A DNA stretch of 64,000 nucleotides. Source: Oscillospiraceae bacterium (GTDB lineage: Bacteria > Bacillota > Clostridia > Oscillospirales > Ruminococcaceae). The stretch is from NCBI GenBank assembly GCA_017472735.1, contig JAFUOD010000007.1, forward strand, positions 186,001 through 250,000, given 5' to 3'. Below, one piece after another: positions 54,893-64,000 of this stretch. Position numbers and translations under genes: made by a program. Position 1 is the first letter of the stretch, and every line of letters starts with the position of its first letter. The notes under the pieces are model-generated. The model ran no database searches and had not been told where the DNA came from. It saw only the letters and a program-made list of their open reading frames with translations.

Positions 54893-57052
54893 TCAAAATT
54901 GCATATCTACAAGAGAGAATGCTGCCGAGAAGTAGTCGGTGCGGTAATAAGTGCCTGTTGTAAAGTCGACCTCATAAATTGCGAGAGTTGTTTTGTAATC
55001 TGTATTAAGGCTTGTAACCTCAACAATAATCGAGGCATTTCCTGTGCCGGAAACTATCGTCGATACAGTTTTTCCTGCATTGGTAACAGTAATATACATC
55101 TGTTCTGCAACAGTTTCCATAGTCTCTTGGTCGATAAAGCTCAAATAATAAGACGATCTTGCAGTTGAAGGAATATCAATATCAATAACGACCTGTCTTT
55201 CACCATACTCGTTTGTTCCTATATCATCACCTATACCCGGGAAATCAACGTCAGGAATATCAACGCCCGGTAATTCTTCAAACGGGTCAGAAACAATGCC
55301 GCTTCCGTCAGATACATAAATTGTAACAACAGTGCTTCTTGTAACGGTATCACCTGCAACAATATTCTGAGAAATTACGGTTCCCTCGGGCTCGCTCGAT
55401 TCTACATACTGGATCTTAGGCTCTAAATATGCTTCAACGATTTTTTCCTCAGCCTCACTTACAGGCAAGTTAAGAACATCGGGTACGATCGTGTCTTCGG
55501 TCGAGGGACCTAAGCTTACATAAACACGAACAGTTGTGTTTTCTTCAACAGTAGCGCCTGCGGCCGGTTCAGTACTGATAACATATCCTGCCGCAATGTC
55601 GTCACTTTCCTTTTCGATACGCATAACCATCAGATCTTCAGCAGTAAGAGCAGCATATGCCGAATTGTAATGATAATCAATTACATCAGGCACAGAAACC
55701 ATTCGTGTACCCTTGCTTACAGTAACCTTAATGGTATCACCGATTTTAACGATTCTGCCTTCAGCTTTTTCCTGAAACACGATAATTCCTGCTTCATATT
55801 CAGAGTTAAACTCTTCTGAAGCTATAAGCTGAATATCAGTATATTCTGCTCTTGCATCATAATAGTTTTTGCCGATAAGCTTAGGCATTACATAATCGTT
55901 AGAGGATGATGGAGCAGTCTTAAACGCGCCTAAAATAACGTTTGCGACAAAAAGTGTGGCAACAATTATTACAGTTACGGTTACAGCTGCAAGAATTGGC
56001 AGAATAAAGTTGTGACGAGGCTCATAATCATCTTCGTCCTCTTCATCATATTCGTCGTAATACTCGTCCTGTATGATAACGGGTTCCTCTTTTACAGCCT
56101 TTTCTTTTTTAGGTTTTTTCTTAAATTTAGGAAGCTTGTCGGAAATAGACTTTATACCGCCCAAAACGCCGGCAGCAGAAGCTGATTTTTCTATCTCGCT
56201 GTCAGCATAGCCGAATGTTATGCTTTGGTCAATCTTAAATGATTCAATATCACGAATCATTTCGGATGCAGACTGATAACGCTTCGAAGCGTCTTTTTCC
56301 ATTGCATGAAGGATTATTTCTTCTAAGCCGGCATATAAGGAAGATACATAAGTAGTTGGCTTAGGCGGTTCTTCATTCATATGCTTAAGCGCAACCGAAA
56401 CAGGTGTGTCACCGTCGAAGGGTTTTCTTCCCGTAAGCATTTCATACATCATTACGCCGACAGAATAAATATCGCTCTTTTCATCGGTTCTTGCACCTCT
56501 TGCCTGTTCGGGAGAAACATAGTGCACCGAGCCCATTGTCTTTTCGGACAGAGTATTTGAATTCTGGCGAGAGAATCTTGCAATGCCAAAGTCCATCACC
56601 TTAATACTTCCGTCTGACATGAGCATGACGTTCTGGGGCTTAATGTCACGGTGAACGATTCCTCTATCGTGTGCAAGCTGCAAAGCGCGAAGAATCTGAA
56701 TAGTGAAATGAACGCAGTCGCGCCACTTAAGCAAACCCTGCTGTTCAATATATTCCTTAAGGGTTATGCCGTCAATATGCTCCATTACAATATATTGCAT
56801 ATCATTTTCATAACCAACATCAAATATCTTAACAATGTTTGGGTGCGACAAAACAGCAATTGCCTTACTTTCGTTTCTGAAGCGTCTTACAAAATCCTCG
56901 TTTTCAGAAAACTCGCTTTTTAATATTTTAACGGCAACAACACGGTTTTCCATTATATCAATTGCCTTATATACGTCAGCCATGCCGCCAACGCCGATAA
57001 GCTCGACAATTTCATATCTTCCGTCAAGTTTCATACCGATAAATCTATCCAT
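54893..57052 (-). CDS. prkC: PASTA-domain Ser/Thr protein kinase PrkC
   Basis: A 719-residue membrane kinase. The kinase domain (about 10-270) has Lys42 (VAVKIL), the HRD Asp136 and the DFG Asp154. A basic/acidic linker precedes the membrane helix at about 349-375. Three PASTA repeats (about 387-448, 452-515, 521-583) bind peptidoglycan fragments, and an extra beta-rich C-terminal region (about 617-719) has no PASTA pattern. The ATG at 57052 is chosen for AAGGAG eight bases upstream. It is paired with prpC, its phosphatase. Confidence 0.95.
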   Translation of the reverse strand: MDRFIGMKLDGRYEIVELIGVGGMADVYKAIDIMENRVVAVKILKSEFSENEDFVRRFRNESKAIAVLSHPNIVKIFDVGYENDMQYIVMEHIDGITLKEYIEQQGLLKWRDCVHFTIQILRALQLAHDRGIVHRDIKPQNVMLMSDGSIKVMDFGIARFSRQNSNTLSEKTMGSVHYVSPEQARGARTDEKSDIYSVGVMMYEMLTGRKPFDGDTPVSVALKHMNEEPPKPTTYVSSLYAGLEEIILHAMEKDASKRYQSASEMIRDIESFKIDQSITFGYADSEIEKSASAAGVLGGIKSISDKLPKFKKKPKKEKAVKEEPVIIQDEYYDEYDEEDEDDYEPRHNFILPILAAVTVTVIIVATLFVANVILGAFKTAPSSSNDYVMPKLIGKNYYDARAEYTDIQLIASEEFNSEYEAGIIVFQEKAEGRIVKIGDTIKVTVSKGTRMVSVPDVIDYHYNSAYAALTAEDLMVMRIEKESDDIAAGYVISTEPAAGATVEENTTVRVYVSLGPSTEDTIVPDVLNLPVSEAEEKIVEAYLEPKIQYVESSEPEGTVISQNIVAGDTVTRSTVVTIYVSDGSGIVSDPFEELPGVDIPDVDFPGIGDDIGTNEYGERQVVIDIDIPSTARSSYYLSFIDQETMETVAEQMYITVTNAGKTVSTIVSGTGNASIIVEVTSLNTDYKTTLAIYEVDFTTGTYYRTDYFSAAFSLVDMQF

Positions 57053-57080
57053 GATTGACACTCCTTTTTAAAGACTAAAA

Positions 57081-57809
57081 TCATGCTGATATCAGCACCG
57101 CGGTAATGTTATCTTTTCCGCCGCTGTTGTTTGCATAATCAATCAGTTCACCTGCTGCCTGCTCTAAAGGTCGCTTATAAACAATGCTGTATATAAGCTC
57201 ATCGGAGCAGTAATTCGTCAGCCCGTCTGTACATATCAAAACTACCGAGTCCGGCCGTAAATCCACCTCGAAATAATCAACCTCCAAAGTGCCTTCGACA
57301 CCGATAGCACGAGTGATTACATTCTTCATTTTGTGAACTTTCATTTCGTGTTCATTGATTATTCCCTTAGAATGAAGGTATTCTACAATTGTATGGTCGT
57401 TTGTGATCTGGCTTATGCCGCTATCATTCAAAACATATGCTCTTGAATCTCCGACACTGGCAATGCAGGCAAGATTATTATGTACGAGAACAGCTACGCA
57501 GGTAGTGCCCATGCCCTCATTTTCTTCGTTATCTAAGCTTTTTTGATGCACAACTGTGTTAGCAGCAGTTAAAGCAGAGGTAAGCATCGCCTTAATGCTT
57601 CTTGGCTCCATATCAGGTCGATAACTAAGATTAAGTCTGTCATAAACAACATTCGACGCCATTTCGCTTGCGACACTGCCGGCAGCAGCACCGCCCATAC
57701 CGTCGCATACAACGGCTATACAAGTATTATCGTCAAGCATTGCTACTCTGAATCTGTCCTGATTTTCATTTCGCTGTTTACCAATATCGGTTTTACCGAC
57801 AACGAACAT
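57081..57809 (-). CDS. prpC: PP2C-family protein phosphatase PrpC
   Basis: A 242-residue PP2C phosphatase with the metal-binding motifs CDGMGG, SVGDSRAY, CTDGLTNY and GGKDNIT. It reverses PrkC phosphorylation. The ATG at 57809 is preferred, with GGAGG eight bases upstream; a GTG nine bases earlier overlaps the SD. It lies between rlmN (30 bases) and prkC (28 bases). Confidence 0.95.
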   Translation of the reverse strand: MFVVGKTDIGKQRNENQDRFRVAMLDDNTCIAVVCDGMGGAAAGSVASEMASNVVYDRLNLSYRPDMEPRSIKAMLTSALTAANTVVHQKSLDNEENEGMGTTCVAVLVHNNLACIASVGDSRAYVLNDSGISQITNDHTIVEYLHSKGIINEHEMKVHKMKNVITRAIGVEGTLEVDYFEVDLRPDSVVLICTDGLTNYCSDELIYSIVYKRPLEQAAGELIDYANNSGGKDNITAVLISA

Positions 57810-57839
57810 ACCGTCCACCTCCTTTACATTACAAAGGGA

Positions 57840-58871
57840 CTATATCTCATATTCACGTCTTAACTGTCCGCAGGCGGCGTCAATATCTGCGCCTAAAGTT
57901 CTGCGTACTGTTGCGTTAACGCCGAGGTCACAAAGCATTTTGCAAAATCTTTGCGCCGAGCGTCGGTTCGATGTGAAGCTTCTTTCTTTAATTTTATTAA
58001 CCGGAATTATATTAATATGCGAGGGCATTCTTTTAACAAGCGAGGCTAATGCCTTGGCGTCTTCTAACGAATCATTCTCTCCGTCGATCAACGCATATTC
58101 AAACGAAATCCTTCTGCCCGTAGCAGAAAAATAATCATAACAGGCTTTCATAAGTTCTGAAATATTATATCTGTTGTTAATTGGCATAAGTTCAGAACGT
58201 TTTACATCATTTGTAGCATGAAGAGAAATTGACAGAGTTAAACCAAGATCGAGCTTGGCTAAATCATAAATCCTATCAACCAAGCCGCAGGTTGAAAGTG
58301 AAACGTGCCGAAGGCTCATATTCGTGCCGTTCTCGCTCGAAAGAATATTTAAAAACTTAATTACATTATCATAATTGTCAAGCGGCTCGCCAATGCCCAT
58401 TAAAACAATGCTGGAAACTTTTCTTCCGGTGCTTCTTTCAGCCTCGTAAAGTTGCAAGAGGATCTCGCTCGGCTCTAAGCTTCGTTTAAAGCCTGCAATT
58501 GTTGAGGCACAAAAGCGGCAACCCATTTTGCAGCCAACCTGTGTTGAAACACAAAGCGAATCACCGTGCTCATATTGCATTAAAACAGTTTCAACGTGGT
58601 TGCCATCACTAAGTTCATATAAAAACTTTACGGTATTGTCGCTTTGAGATTCAAGCTTTCGCACAACTTTTAACGAGCCGATAAAACACTCTTGTGCAAG
58701 CTTTTTACGCAAAGCCGACGAAAGATTAGTCATATCATCAAAGCTTGTTGCACGCTTTTTATGAAGCCATTCATAAATCTGTAAGGCTCTGAATTTCTTT
58801 TCGCCCATGTTAAGTAAAACCTGCGTCAACTCATCAAGGGTCAGCGAAAGGATATCGGTAATAAGAATCAC
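57840..58871 (-). CDS. rlmN: 23S rRNA/tRNA adenine C2-methyltransferase RlmN
   Basis: A 343-residue radical SAM methyltransferase. The cluster cysteines are Cys114, 118 and 121 (CKMGCRFC), and the methyl-carrier Cys lies near the end (Cys334 in DAACGQL). It methylates A2503 of 23S rRNA and A37 of some tRNAs. The start is GTG, overlapping the rsmB stop by four bases (GTGA), so it is translationally coupled. Confidence 0.95.
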   Translation of the reverse strand: MILITDILSLTLDELTQVLLNMGEKKFRALQIYEWLHKKRATSFDDMTNLSSALRKKLAQECFIGSLKVVRKLESQSDNTVKFLYELSDGNHVETVLMQYEHGDSLCVSTQVGCKMGCRFCASTIAGFKRSLEPSEILLQLYEAERSTGRKVSSIVLMGIGEPLDNYDNVIKFLNILSSENGTNMSLRHVSLSTCGLVDRIYDLAKLDLGLTLSISLHATNDVKRSELMPINNRYNISELMKACYDYFSATGRRISFEYALIDGENDSLEDAKALASLVKRMPSHINIIPVNKIKERSFTSNRRSAQRFCKMLCDLGVNATVRRTLGADIDAACGQLRREYEI

Positions 58872-60172
58872 TCTTTTCGTCTAAGTTTGGCAATAAAGAA
58901 CCCGTCACTGTTAAACATATCGGGGGTAATTGTTTGTTTGTAATCTGTAAACCTGTTTAGCTTTACAGGTTCAAAATCGGGATGTTCGGTCAAGAACTTT
59001 TCAACAATACTGTCGTTTTCCTCTTTTAATACAGTACAGGTAGAATAAATGAGTACTCCTCCGGATTTAACATATTTTGCTGAGGTGCAAAGAATATCAT
59101 ACTGAACATTCGGCAGACCCGAAAGCTGAACACGGTCGGAATATTTTATCTCGGGTTTGCGCCTTATAACACCTAAGCCCGAGCAAGGAACATCGCATAA
59201 AACTGCATCTGCAAGCGGCAGTTCCTCGTTAAAAACTTTAGCGTTATTTGTACTTGCTTTAATTGAGTTAAGCCCCAGGCGTTCAGCACCCGACTTGATT
59301 AAATTGACTCGTTTTTCATGTAGATCAAAGGCCAAGACCTTGCCCTCGTCATTCATTATCTCGGCACAAGTAAAAGCTTTGCCGCCCGGAGCAGAACACA
59401 TATCTAAAACAGTATCCCCTGCTTTGGCTTCAAGCTCGTGAACGCACATCTGACAAGATATATCCTGTACATGAAGCATGCCTTTTTCATAAGCTGTCAG
59501 CTTTTCGATAGAACCGCAGCCAAAAAGCTCCAGGCAATCGGGTACAGCATCAGACACAACGAAATTAACGCCTTCCTCTTTTAACTGTAAAACAATTTCA
59601 TCAAACGAAAACTTGCAGGTGTTTAGTCTTACAGTTACAGGTGCACGTCCGATTGAAGAACGAAGCATTGAAAGGCATACATCCTCGCCGTAATCTTTCA
59701 GCCACATTTCTATAAGCCATTCGGGGCAAGAGTATTCGACAGATAAGTTATAAATCTTACTGTTTTTTGAGGGAAGCTTCTTTCCGTCTCGAATAAAGTT
59801 TCGCAATAATGCGTTAACAAAACCCGAAACAGCGGGATTCTTGTTATCTTTTGCCAAAATAACACTTTCGTTAACGGCTGCATTATCAGGCACCGAATCC
59901 ATATATAAAAGCTGGTAGATACCCATGCGAAGTATCTGTCTTACAGCATCAGAAAGCTTATCTATGGGGCGAGAAGAATACTTTTTGATAATTTCATCTA
60001 AAGTTATCTTTCGCTCGATAACGCCGTAATAAAGGGCAGAAATAAAGCGTTTGTCAACATCACGAAGCATTGGATATTTTGTGAGTGTTTTATCGAGCGC
60101 TATATTTGAATAGCTCGCATTTTTCTCGGTATTCACCAAAAGCTTCATGCATATTTCACGAGGTGTCTGCAT
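58868..60172 (-). CDS. rsmB: 16S rRNA cytosine C5-methyltransferase RsmB
   Basis: A 434-residue enzyme with an N-terminal NusB-like RNA-binding domain (about 1-135) and a C-terminal SAM domain: CSAPGGKAFTCAEI, VLCDVPCSGLG, and the catalytic-Cys segment YSTCTV. It methylates C967 of 16S rRNA. It overlaps the yugP stop by one base and rlmN by four. The fmt...rsmB-rlmN-prpC-prkC order is a known Firmicute block. Confidence 0.96.
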   Translation of the reverse strand: MQTPREICMKLLVNTEKNASYSNIALDKTLTKYPMLRDVDKRFISALYYGVIERKITLDEIIKKYSSRPIDKLSDAVRQILRMGIYQLLYMDSVPDNAAVNESVILAKDNKNPAVSGFVNALLRNFIRDGKKLPSKNSKIYNLSVEYSCPEWLIEMWLKDYGEDVCLSMLRSSIGRAPVTVRLNTCKFSFDEIVLQLKEEGVNFVVSDAVPDCLELFGCGSIEKLTAYEKGMLHVQDISCQMCVHELEAKAGDTVLDMCSAPGGKAFTCAEIMNDEGKVLAFDLHEKRVNLIKSGAERLGLNSIKASTNNAKVFNEELPLADAVLCDVPCSGLGVIRRKPEIKYSDRVQLSGLPNVQYDILCTSAKYVKSGGVLIYSTCTVLKEENDSIVEKFLTEHPDFEPVKLNRFTDYKQTITPDMFNSDGFFIAKLRRKE

Positions 60173-60876
60173 TATCTCGAGTTTCTCCTTCCGCTTCTGC
60201 TTCCGACAATCAAAAACAGTCGCAAAATTGTTGAAAGCGTTGAAACAAGCGCGGCGACATAGGTCAATGCAGCAGCATTTAAAACCTTGCGAGCCGCAGG
60301 AACTTCATCCTCGTATAAAACCATGTCGTTTTCAAGCGTCTTTAATGCTCGCGAGCTTGCGTTATACTCAACGGGCAATGTTACAAGCTGGAATACAGCC
60401 ATAAGCGAATAAAGCAAAACGCCGAACATTGCAAGGTTGTAGCTTGAAAACAGAAGTCCGACAAGTAAAATTATCATGCCCGCGGACGAACCGAAATTGG
60501 TTACAGGGACTAAAGCGGTTCTTATTTTAACAGGCATATAGCCCACTGCGTGCTGAACTGCATGACCGCATTCGTGAGCCGCAACACCGATTGCCGCAAC
60601 AGACGTGCTGTTATAAACAGAATCGGACAGTGAAACAATGTTGGTTTTCGGGTTATAATTATCGGTAAGATTACCGCTTATGTGGGCAACCTGAACATCA
60701 TAAAGTCCGTTGTCGTCTAAAATCTGTCTTGCAACCTGAGCACCTGTAAGCCTACGTGCATTATTAACTTTTGAATACTTACTGTAAGTTGAATTTACCT
60801 TATACTGAGCATATAAGCCAAAAAGCATTGCGGGTATAAGAATTATAAAAGTAGGATCAAAATATAAAAACGGCAT
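60172..60876 (-). CDS. Zinc metallopeptidase, YugP type
   Basis: A 234-residue membrane protein with N- and C-terminal membrane segments and HECGH at 101-105, the neutral zinc metallopeptidase motif of the YugP/DUF2227 family. Its substrate is unknown. It is inserted between fmt and rsmB, where Bacillus has no such gene, but this placement is seen in Clostridia. SD AAAGGAG precedes the ATG. Confidence 0.88.
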   Translation of the reverse strand: MPFLYFDPTFIILIPAMLFGLYAQYKVNSTYSKYSKVNNARRLTGAQVARQILDDNGLYDVQVAHISGNLTDNYNPKTNIVSLSDSVYNSTSVAAIGVAAHECGHAVQHAVGYMPVKIRTALVPVTNFGSSAGMIILLVGLLFSSYNLAMFGVLLYSLMAVFQLVTLPVEYNASSRALKTLENDMVLYEDEVPAARKVLNAAALTYVAALVSTLSTILRLFLIVGSRSGRRNSR

Positions 60877-60903
60877 TTTAACTCCTTTATATCATCTATA
60901 TCA

Positions 60904-61836
60904 TCAGCAAAGACATGTGCCTTTTTTTACGGGTCTGCCAAGTAAATAAGCTTTGGTTTCCATTCGCCGAGAGCCTTCAGCCTGAATCTCTAAAAATCTG
61001 ACAAAGCCGTCACCGCAGGCAACTGTAAAGTCTTTTTCATTTACAATTTCACCGGGCGCATGATTTCCTTTTGAGCCGGTAACTATCTCACAGCGATAAA
61101 CCTTAAGTTTTTTACCTTCAAGAGTAGTTGTTGCACATGGCCAATCGGAAAGACCGCATATCTGTGAGTGAACCTCTTTTGCTGTTTTTGCAAAATCAAT
61201 AGGGCACAAATCCTTTGAAAGCATAGGTGCGAGCGTTGCTTCATCTTCGTTCTGAGGGATAGGCGTTAGTTCGCCTTTTGCGACAGCATTTAAGGTTTTA
61301 ATCAAAAGCTCTGCTCCAACAAAGGAAAGCCTTTCATAAAGCTCAGCAGAGGTTTCATTCTTGCCGACCTTAACGCTTTCTTTCAAAAGCATATCTCCGG
61401 TATCCATACCCTCGGCCATAAGCATTGTGGTAACACCGCCGAATTCATCACCGTTCAAAACAGTCCATTGAATAGGCGCTGAGCCTCTGTACTTAGGCAA
61501 AAGCGAACCGTGAACATTGATGCAGCCAAGTTTTGGAATTTTCAAAACCTCGGGAGGAAGTATTTTTCCGTAAGCTACAACAACAATAACATCGGGGTTA
61601 AGCTCTTTTATTATCGGGGTATATATCTCGCTCTCTTTTTTAAGCGAGTTGGGCTGATAAACGGTTATATCATGTGCCAAGGCAAATTCCTTTACAGGTG
61701 AAGGGGTCAGCTTCATTCCTCTGCCCTTGGGTTTATCGGTCTGCGTAAATACAGCCATGATGTTATGACCGTTATCACAAAGCGCTTTAAGTGTGGGAAT
61801 CGCAAAATCGGGCGTTCCCATGAAAATTACATTCAT
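60904..61836 (-). CDS. fmt: Methionyl-tRNA formyltransferase
   Basis: A 310-residue enzyme. The formyl-transfer core has NVHGSLLPKYRGSAPIQW with the catalytic HGSLLP motif, and the C-terminal tRNA-binding domain follows. It formylates initiator Met-tRNA; Def, encoded just upstream, later removes the formyl group. SD AAAGGAA precedes the ATG. Confidence 0.96.
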   Translation of the reverse strand: MNVIFMGTPDFAIPTLKALCDNGHNIMAVFTQTDKPKGRGMKLTPSPVKEFALAHDITVYQPNSLKKESEIYTPIIKELNPDVIVVVAYGKILPPEVLKIPKLGCINVHGSLLPKYRGSAPIQWTVLNGDEFGGVTTMLMAEGMDTGDMLLKESVKVGKNETSAELYERLSFVGAELLIKTLNAVAKGELTPIPQNEDEATLAPMLSKDLCPIDFAKTAKEVHSQICGLSDWPCATTTLEGKKLKVYRCEIVTGSKGNHAPGEIVNEKDFTVACGDGFVRFLEIQAEGSRRMETKAYLLGRPVKKGTCLC

Positions 61837-61857
61837 TTCAAATGTTCCTTTTATAAA

Positions 61858-62325
61858 TTATTCTTCATCGTCGTCTTCAATATATTCTTCAATATTCATG
61901 GGTAAAACAATACCGTCAAGATGGTTACATTCGTGGCAAACACAACGTGCAAACAAGTCGCTTACTTCCATCTCATACCATTCGCCGAATCTGTTCTGAG
62001 CTTTGAATTTTACAGTTTTGGGACGTGTAACATAGCCATATATACCGGGGAAAGAAAGACATCCTTCTGCGGCGCGAACGGTTTCTTCTGAAACTTCTAA
62101 AATTTCGGGGTTGACAAGCTCGATAAAGCCCTCACCGACATCAATTACAACTATTCGTCTTATAATTCCAACCTGAGGTGCAGCAAGACCCAAACCCTCG
62201 GCATCATACATCGTCTCTTTCATATCATCTAAAAGTTCATGAAGTCTGTCGTTAAATTTTTCAACAGGCTTACATGTTTTTAAAAGAACAGGGTCACCGT
62301 CCTTAACAATTTTTCTGATAGCCAT
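61858..62325 (-). CDS. def: Peptide deformylase
   Basis: A 155-residue metalloenzyme with all three deformylase motifs: GLAAPQVG, EGCLSFPG and HECNHLDG. It removes the N-formyl group from new proteins. The tail is acidic (EYIEDDDEE). It lies between priA (21 bases upstream) and fmt (21 bases downstream), the standard priA-def-fmt order. Confidence 0.96.
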   Translation of the reverse strand: MAIRKIVKDGDPVLLKTCKPVEKFNDRLHELLDDMKETMYDAEGLGLAAPQVGIIRRIVVIDVGEGFIELVNPEILEVSEETVRAAEGCLSFPGIYGYVTRPKTVKFKAQNRFGEWYEMEVSDLFARCVCHECNHLDGIVLPMNIEEYIEDDDEE

Positions 62326-62346
62326 TTAAATCATCCTTTCCTGATG

Positions 62347-64000
62347 TTAAACTAAATCTCCGTTTATGTCTGCATATACTCTAACATTCGTAAAACGCTT
62401 ATCCTTATAAGCCGCAAGCAGAAGGTTGGAAATAAAGCTTCTGAACTTGGCATTTACTCGGCATTTAAGCGTTAAAGCATATTTATATCTGTTATTAATT
62501 CTTCCCTGTCCCGATTTTGCAGGACCCAAAACACGAAGCGGGAATTTTTCGCCCGACCCGCTTAATTCTTCCTTCATCAAGTCAACAAAAGCGTTAGCGC
62601 ATTTAATGGCATCTGTTTCAACAGGTGAGCTGAAATAGATAGCACATATATCGCAAAACGGCGGGTAGATAAGCTGCTTTCTAAGTGCGATCTCCTGCGA
62701 ATAGAACTCTTTATAATCCTGCTGAGAAGCAAGAGAGATTATGTGATGATCGGGTACATTTGTCTGAATGTAAGCAACAGCGGGAGCATCTCCTCTCCCT
62801 CCTCTGCCAACTACTTGAGTTAACAAAGAGAAGGTGCGCTCATAGCTTTTGTAATCGTCTGCAAAAAGAGAATTATCAAGCGAAATCACTCCGACAACCG
62901 TAACATTTGGGAAGTCCAGTCCTTTTGCAATCATCTGTGTACCGACCATGATATCGTATTCGCCGTTTTCAAATGCTTTGAATTTTTCTTCATAAGCACA
63001 GCGAGAGCAAGTCGTGTCAGCATCCATGCGCAGAACTCTGGCATTCGGGAATGCATTTTCAAGCTCCTCTGCCAAAAGCTGCGTGCCGAGACCTGTTGCC
63101 ATTACTTCATCACTGCCGCAATCGGGGCATTTGCCGCTAAAGCGTGAGGAATATCCACAGTAATGGCACATTAGTTTATCGTTAGATTTATGGTAAGTTA
63201 ATGGTATGGCGCAATTTGGGCATGAAACCGTTTTTCGACATCCTTTGCAAGTTATGTGTGTATTATATCCTCGCCTGTTTAAAAGCAAAATTGCTTGCTT
63301 TCCATTCTTTATAGCCTCATCAACAGAGCGCACCAAATCCTCACAAAAAAGGCTTGTGTTGCCCATTTCAGCTTCAAGTGTCATATCTGCTACAACTACC
63401 TGAGGTAATTTAGTATCGCCGTAGCGGTTGTTAAGCTCGAAAAGGCTGTATCTGCCCGATTTGGCATAATAATAGCTTTCAAGCGAAGGTGTGGCAGAGG
63501 CTAACACCAGCACGCTGTTGTGTGTGCCGCAACGCTGAATTGCAACCTCACGCGCGTGGTAACGTGGCGAAGATTCGGACTTATAGGAGCTTTCGCCTTC
63601 TTCGTCCATAATAATCACACCAATGTTCGATAACGGTGCAAACACAGCACTTCTTGTGCCGATAACGATTTTTGCAAGTCCGTTTTTAATACGCTTGAAT
63701 TCATCCAACCTTTGCCCTAAAGAAAGACTTGAATGAATTACAGCAACGATATCACCAAACATTGCTTTGAATCTGCCTACAAGCTGAGGGGTCAACGAAA
63801 TCTCGGGCACTAAAAGCATGGCTGTTTTGCCTTGCTTAACGCAAGAGTCTATCAGCTTTATAAATACCGCTGTTTTGCCGCTGCCGGTTACACCGTGAAG
63901 CAATGCACCCGCGGGCTTATCAGCGCATATAAGCTGCATTATGCCGTTATATGCCGACTGCTGTTCGTCAGACAAAACTATATCATCGGGGTCAGTCTTC
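62347..64000 (-). CDS. priA: Primosomal replication helicase PriA (5' end missing)
   Basis: The frame runs to the right edge without a start, so the N-terminal DNA-binding domain is outside the window. What remains is the helicase: DEQQSAY, Walker A HGVTGSGKTAVF, and motif II written DEEGESSYK, with Gly where most PriA have His. Eight zinc cysteines follow (CKGC, CPNC, CHYC, CPDC), then the C-terminal helicase half. PriA restarts stalled forks and would act with the DnaD/DnaC proteins at 25149-27110. A TTG at 63975 is in frame but is not the start. Confidence 0.95.
   Translation of the reverse strand, partial: KTDPDDIVLSDEQQSAYNGIMQLICADKPAGALLHGVTGSGKTAVFIKLIDSCVKQGKTAMLLVPEISLTPQLVGRFKAMFGDIVAVIHSSLSLGQRLDEFKRIKNGLAKIVIGTRSAVFAPLSNIGVIIMDEEGESSYKSESSPRYHAREVAIQRCGTHNSVLVLASATPSLESYYYAKSGRYSLFELNNRYGDTKLPQVVVADMTLEAEMGNTSLFCEDLVRSVDEAIKNGKQAILLLNRRGYNTHITCKGCRKTVSCPNCAIPLTYHKSNDKLMCHYCGYSSRFSGKCPDCGSDEVMATGLGTQLLAEELENAFPNARVLRMDADTTCSRCAYEEKFKAFENGEYDIMVGTQMIAKGLDFPNVTVVGVISLDNSLFADDYKSYERTFSLLTQVVGRGGRGDAPAVAYIQTNVPDHHIISLASQQDYKEFYSQEIALRKQLIYPPFCDICAIYFSSPVETDAIKCANAFVDLMKEELSGSGEKFPLRVLGPAKSGQGRINNRYKYALTLKCRVNAKFRSFISNLLLAAYKDKRFTNVRVYADINGDLV

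Noticed and set aside
62347..63975. PriA starting at the TTG at 63975
   Set aside because: The frame stays open to the window edge and a full PriA needs a large N-terminal domain, so the gene is cut by the window.

Overview
This window reads as a housekeeping and sporulation stretch from the chromosome of an endospore-forming Firmicute of class Clostridia, most like the Ruminococcaceae/Oscillospiraceae. That call rests on protein content and gene order, not on a database match. The DNA is AT-leaning. Almost every gene has a strong Shine-Dalgarno (SD) site, and several starts are GTG or TTG. Most genes lie on the minus strand. Sporulation genes are scattered through it: yqfC-yqfD, a ylbJ-like gene, yunB, spoIIGA-sigE-sigG, a SpoIVFB-like protease and a 29-codon spoVM. 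I found no phage, insertion sequence, CRISPR array, rRNA or tRNA.

Layout. 1-2650: 5' end of a probable phoH, then yqfD and yqfC (minus), with ylbJ-like on plus. 2670-8540: gatB, gatA, gatC, ligA, yunB. 8610-12725: split transketolase, HAD phosphatase, RluD-type pseudouridine synthase, lspA. 12800-17590: ileS, divIVA, ylmH, sepF, the classic division cluster, driven by a strong promoter at 17646-17674. 17700-24935: HlyD-like adaptor, miaA, mutL, mutS, a YlbF-family protein with a Cys-rich tail. 25085-28232 (plus): DnaD-like and DnaC-like helicase-loading genes plus a lipoprotein with a duplicated domain. 28279-29793: tyrS under a tyrosine T-box. 29810-32912: a lipoprotein, then sigG, sigE, spoIIGA. 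32970-39194: AI-2E-type exporter, M18 aminopeptidase, lytic transglycosylase, coaE, threonylcarbamoyl-AMP synthase, prfA, DUF951. 39354-40268 (plus): S1-domain protein. 40310-44906: rarA, clpX, clpP, tig. 45005-50435: phosphoesterase, a small DUF1540 gene, thrC, yraN, rnhB, rbgA, lepB, rplS. 50618-53138: DUF2344 protein and B12-binding radical SAM protein. 53201-64000: SpoIVFB-like protease, spoVM, rsgA, prkC, prpC, rlmN, rsmB, yugP, fmt, def, and a 5'-truncated priA.

How the genes work together. The main blocks are protein synthesis and quality control (GatCAB, IleS, TyrS, PrfA, RplS, RbgA, RsgA, RlmN, RsmB, Fmt, Def, trigger factor, ClpXP), replication and repair (LigA, MutSL, DnaD/DnaC, RarA, RnhB, PriA), division and envelope (SepF, DivIVA, LspA, LepB, PrkC/PrpC) and sporulation control. 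The most informative regulatory signals are a close match to a SigF promoter before sigG, three candidate SigE-type promoters (ylbJ-like, S1-domain gene, yunB), a terminator whose T-tract runs into the spoIIGA start, and the tyrosine T-box.

No clearly new multi-gene system is visible. The best leads are small or local: the unannotated-size spoVM and DUF1540 genes, the Cys-rich YlbF protein beside mutS, the orphan HlyD-like adaptor beside sepF, the duplicated-domain lipoprotein after the helicase loader, and the spoIIGA start region.
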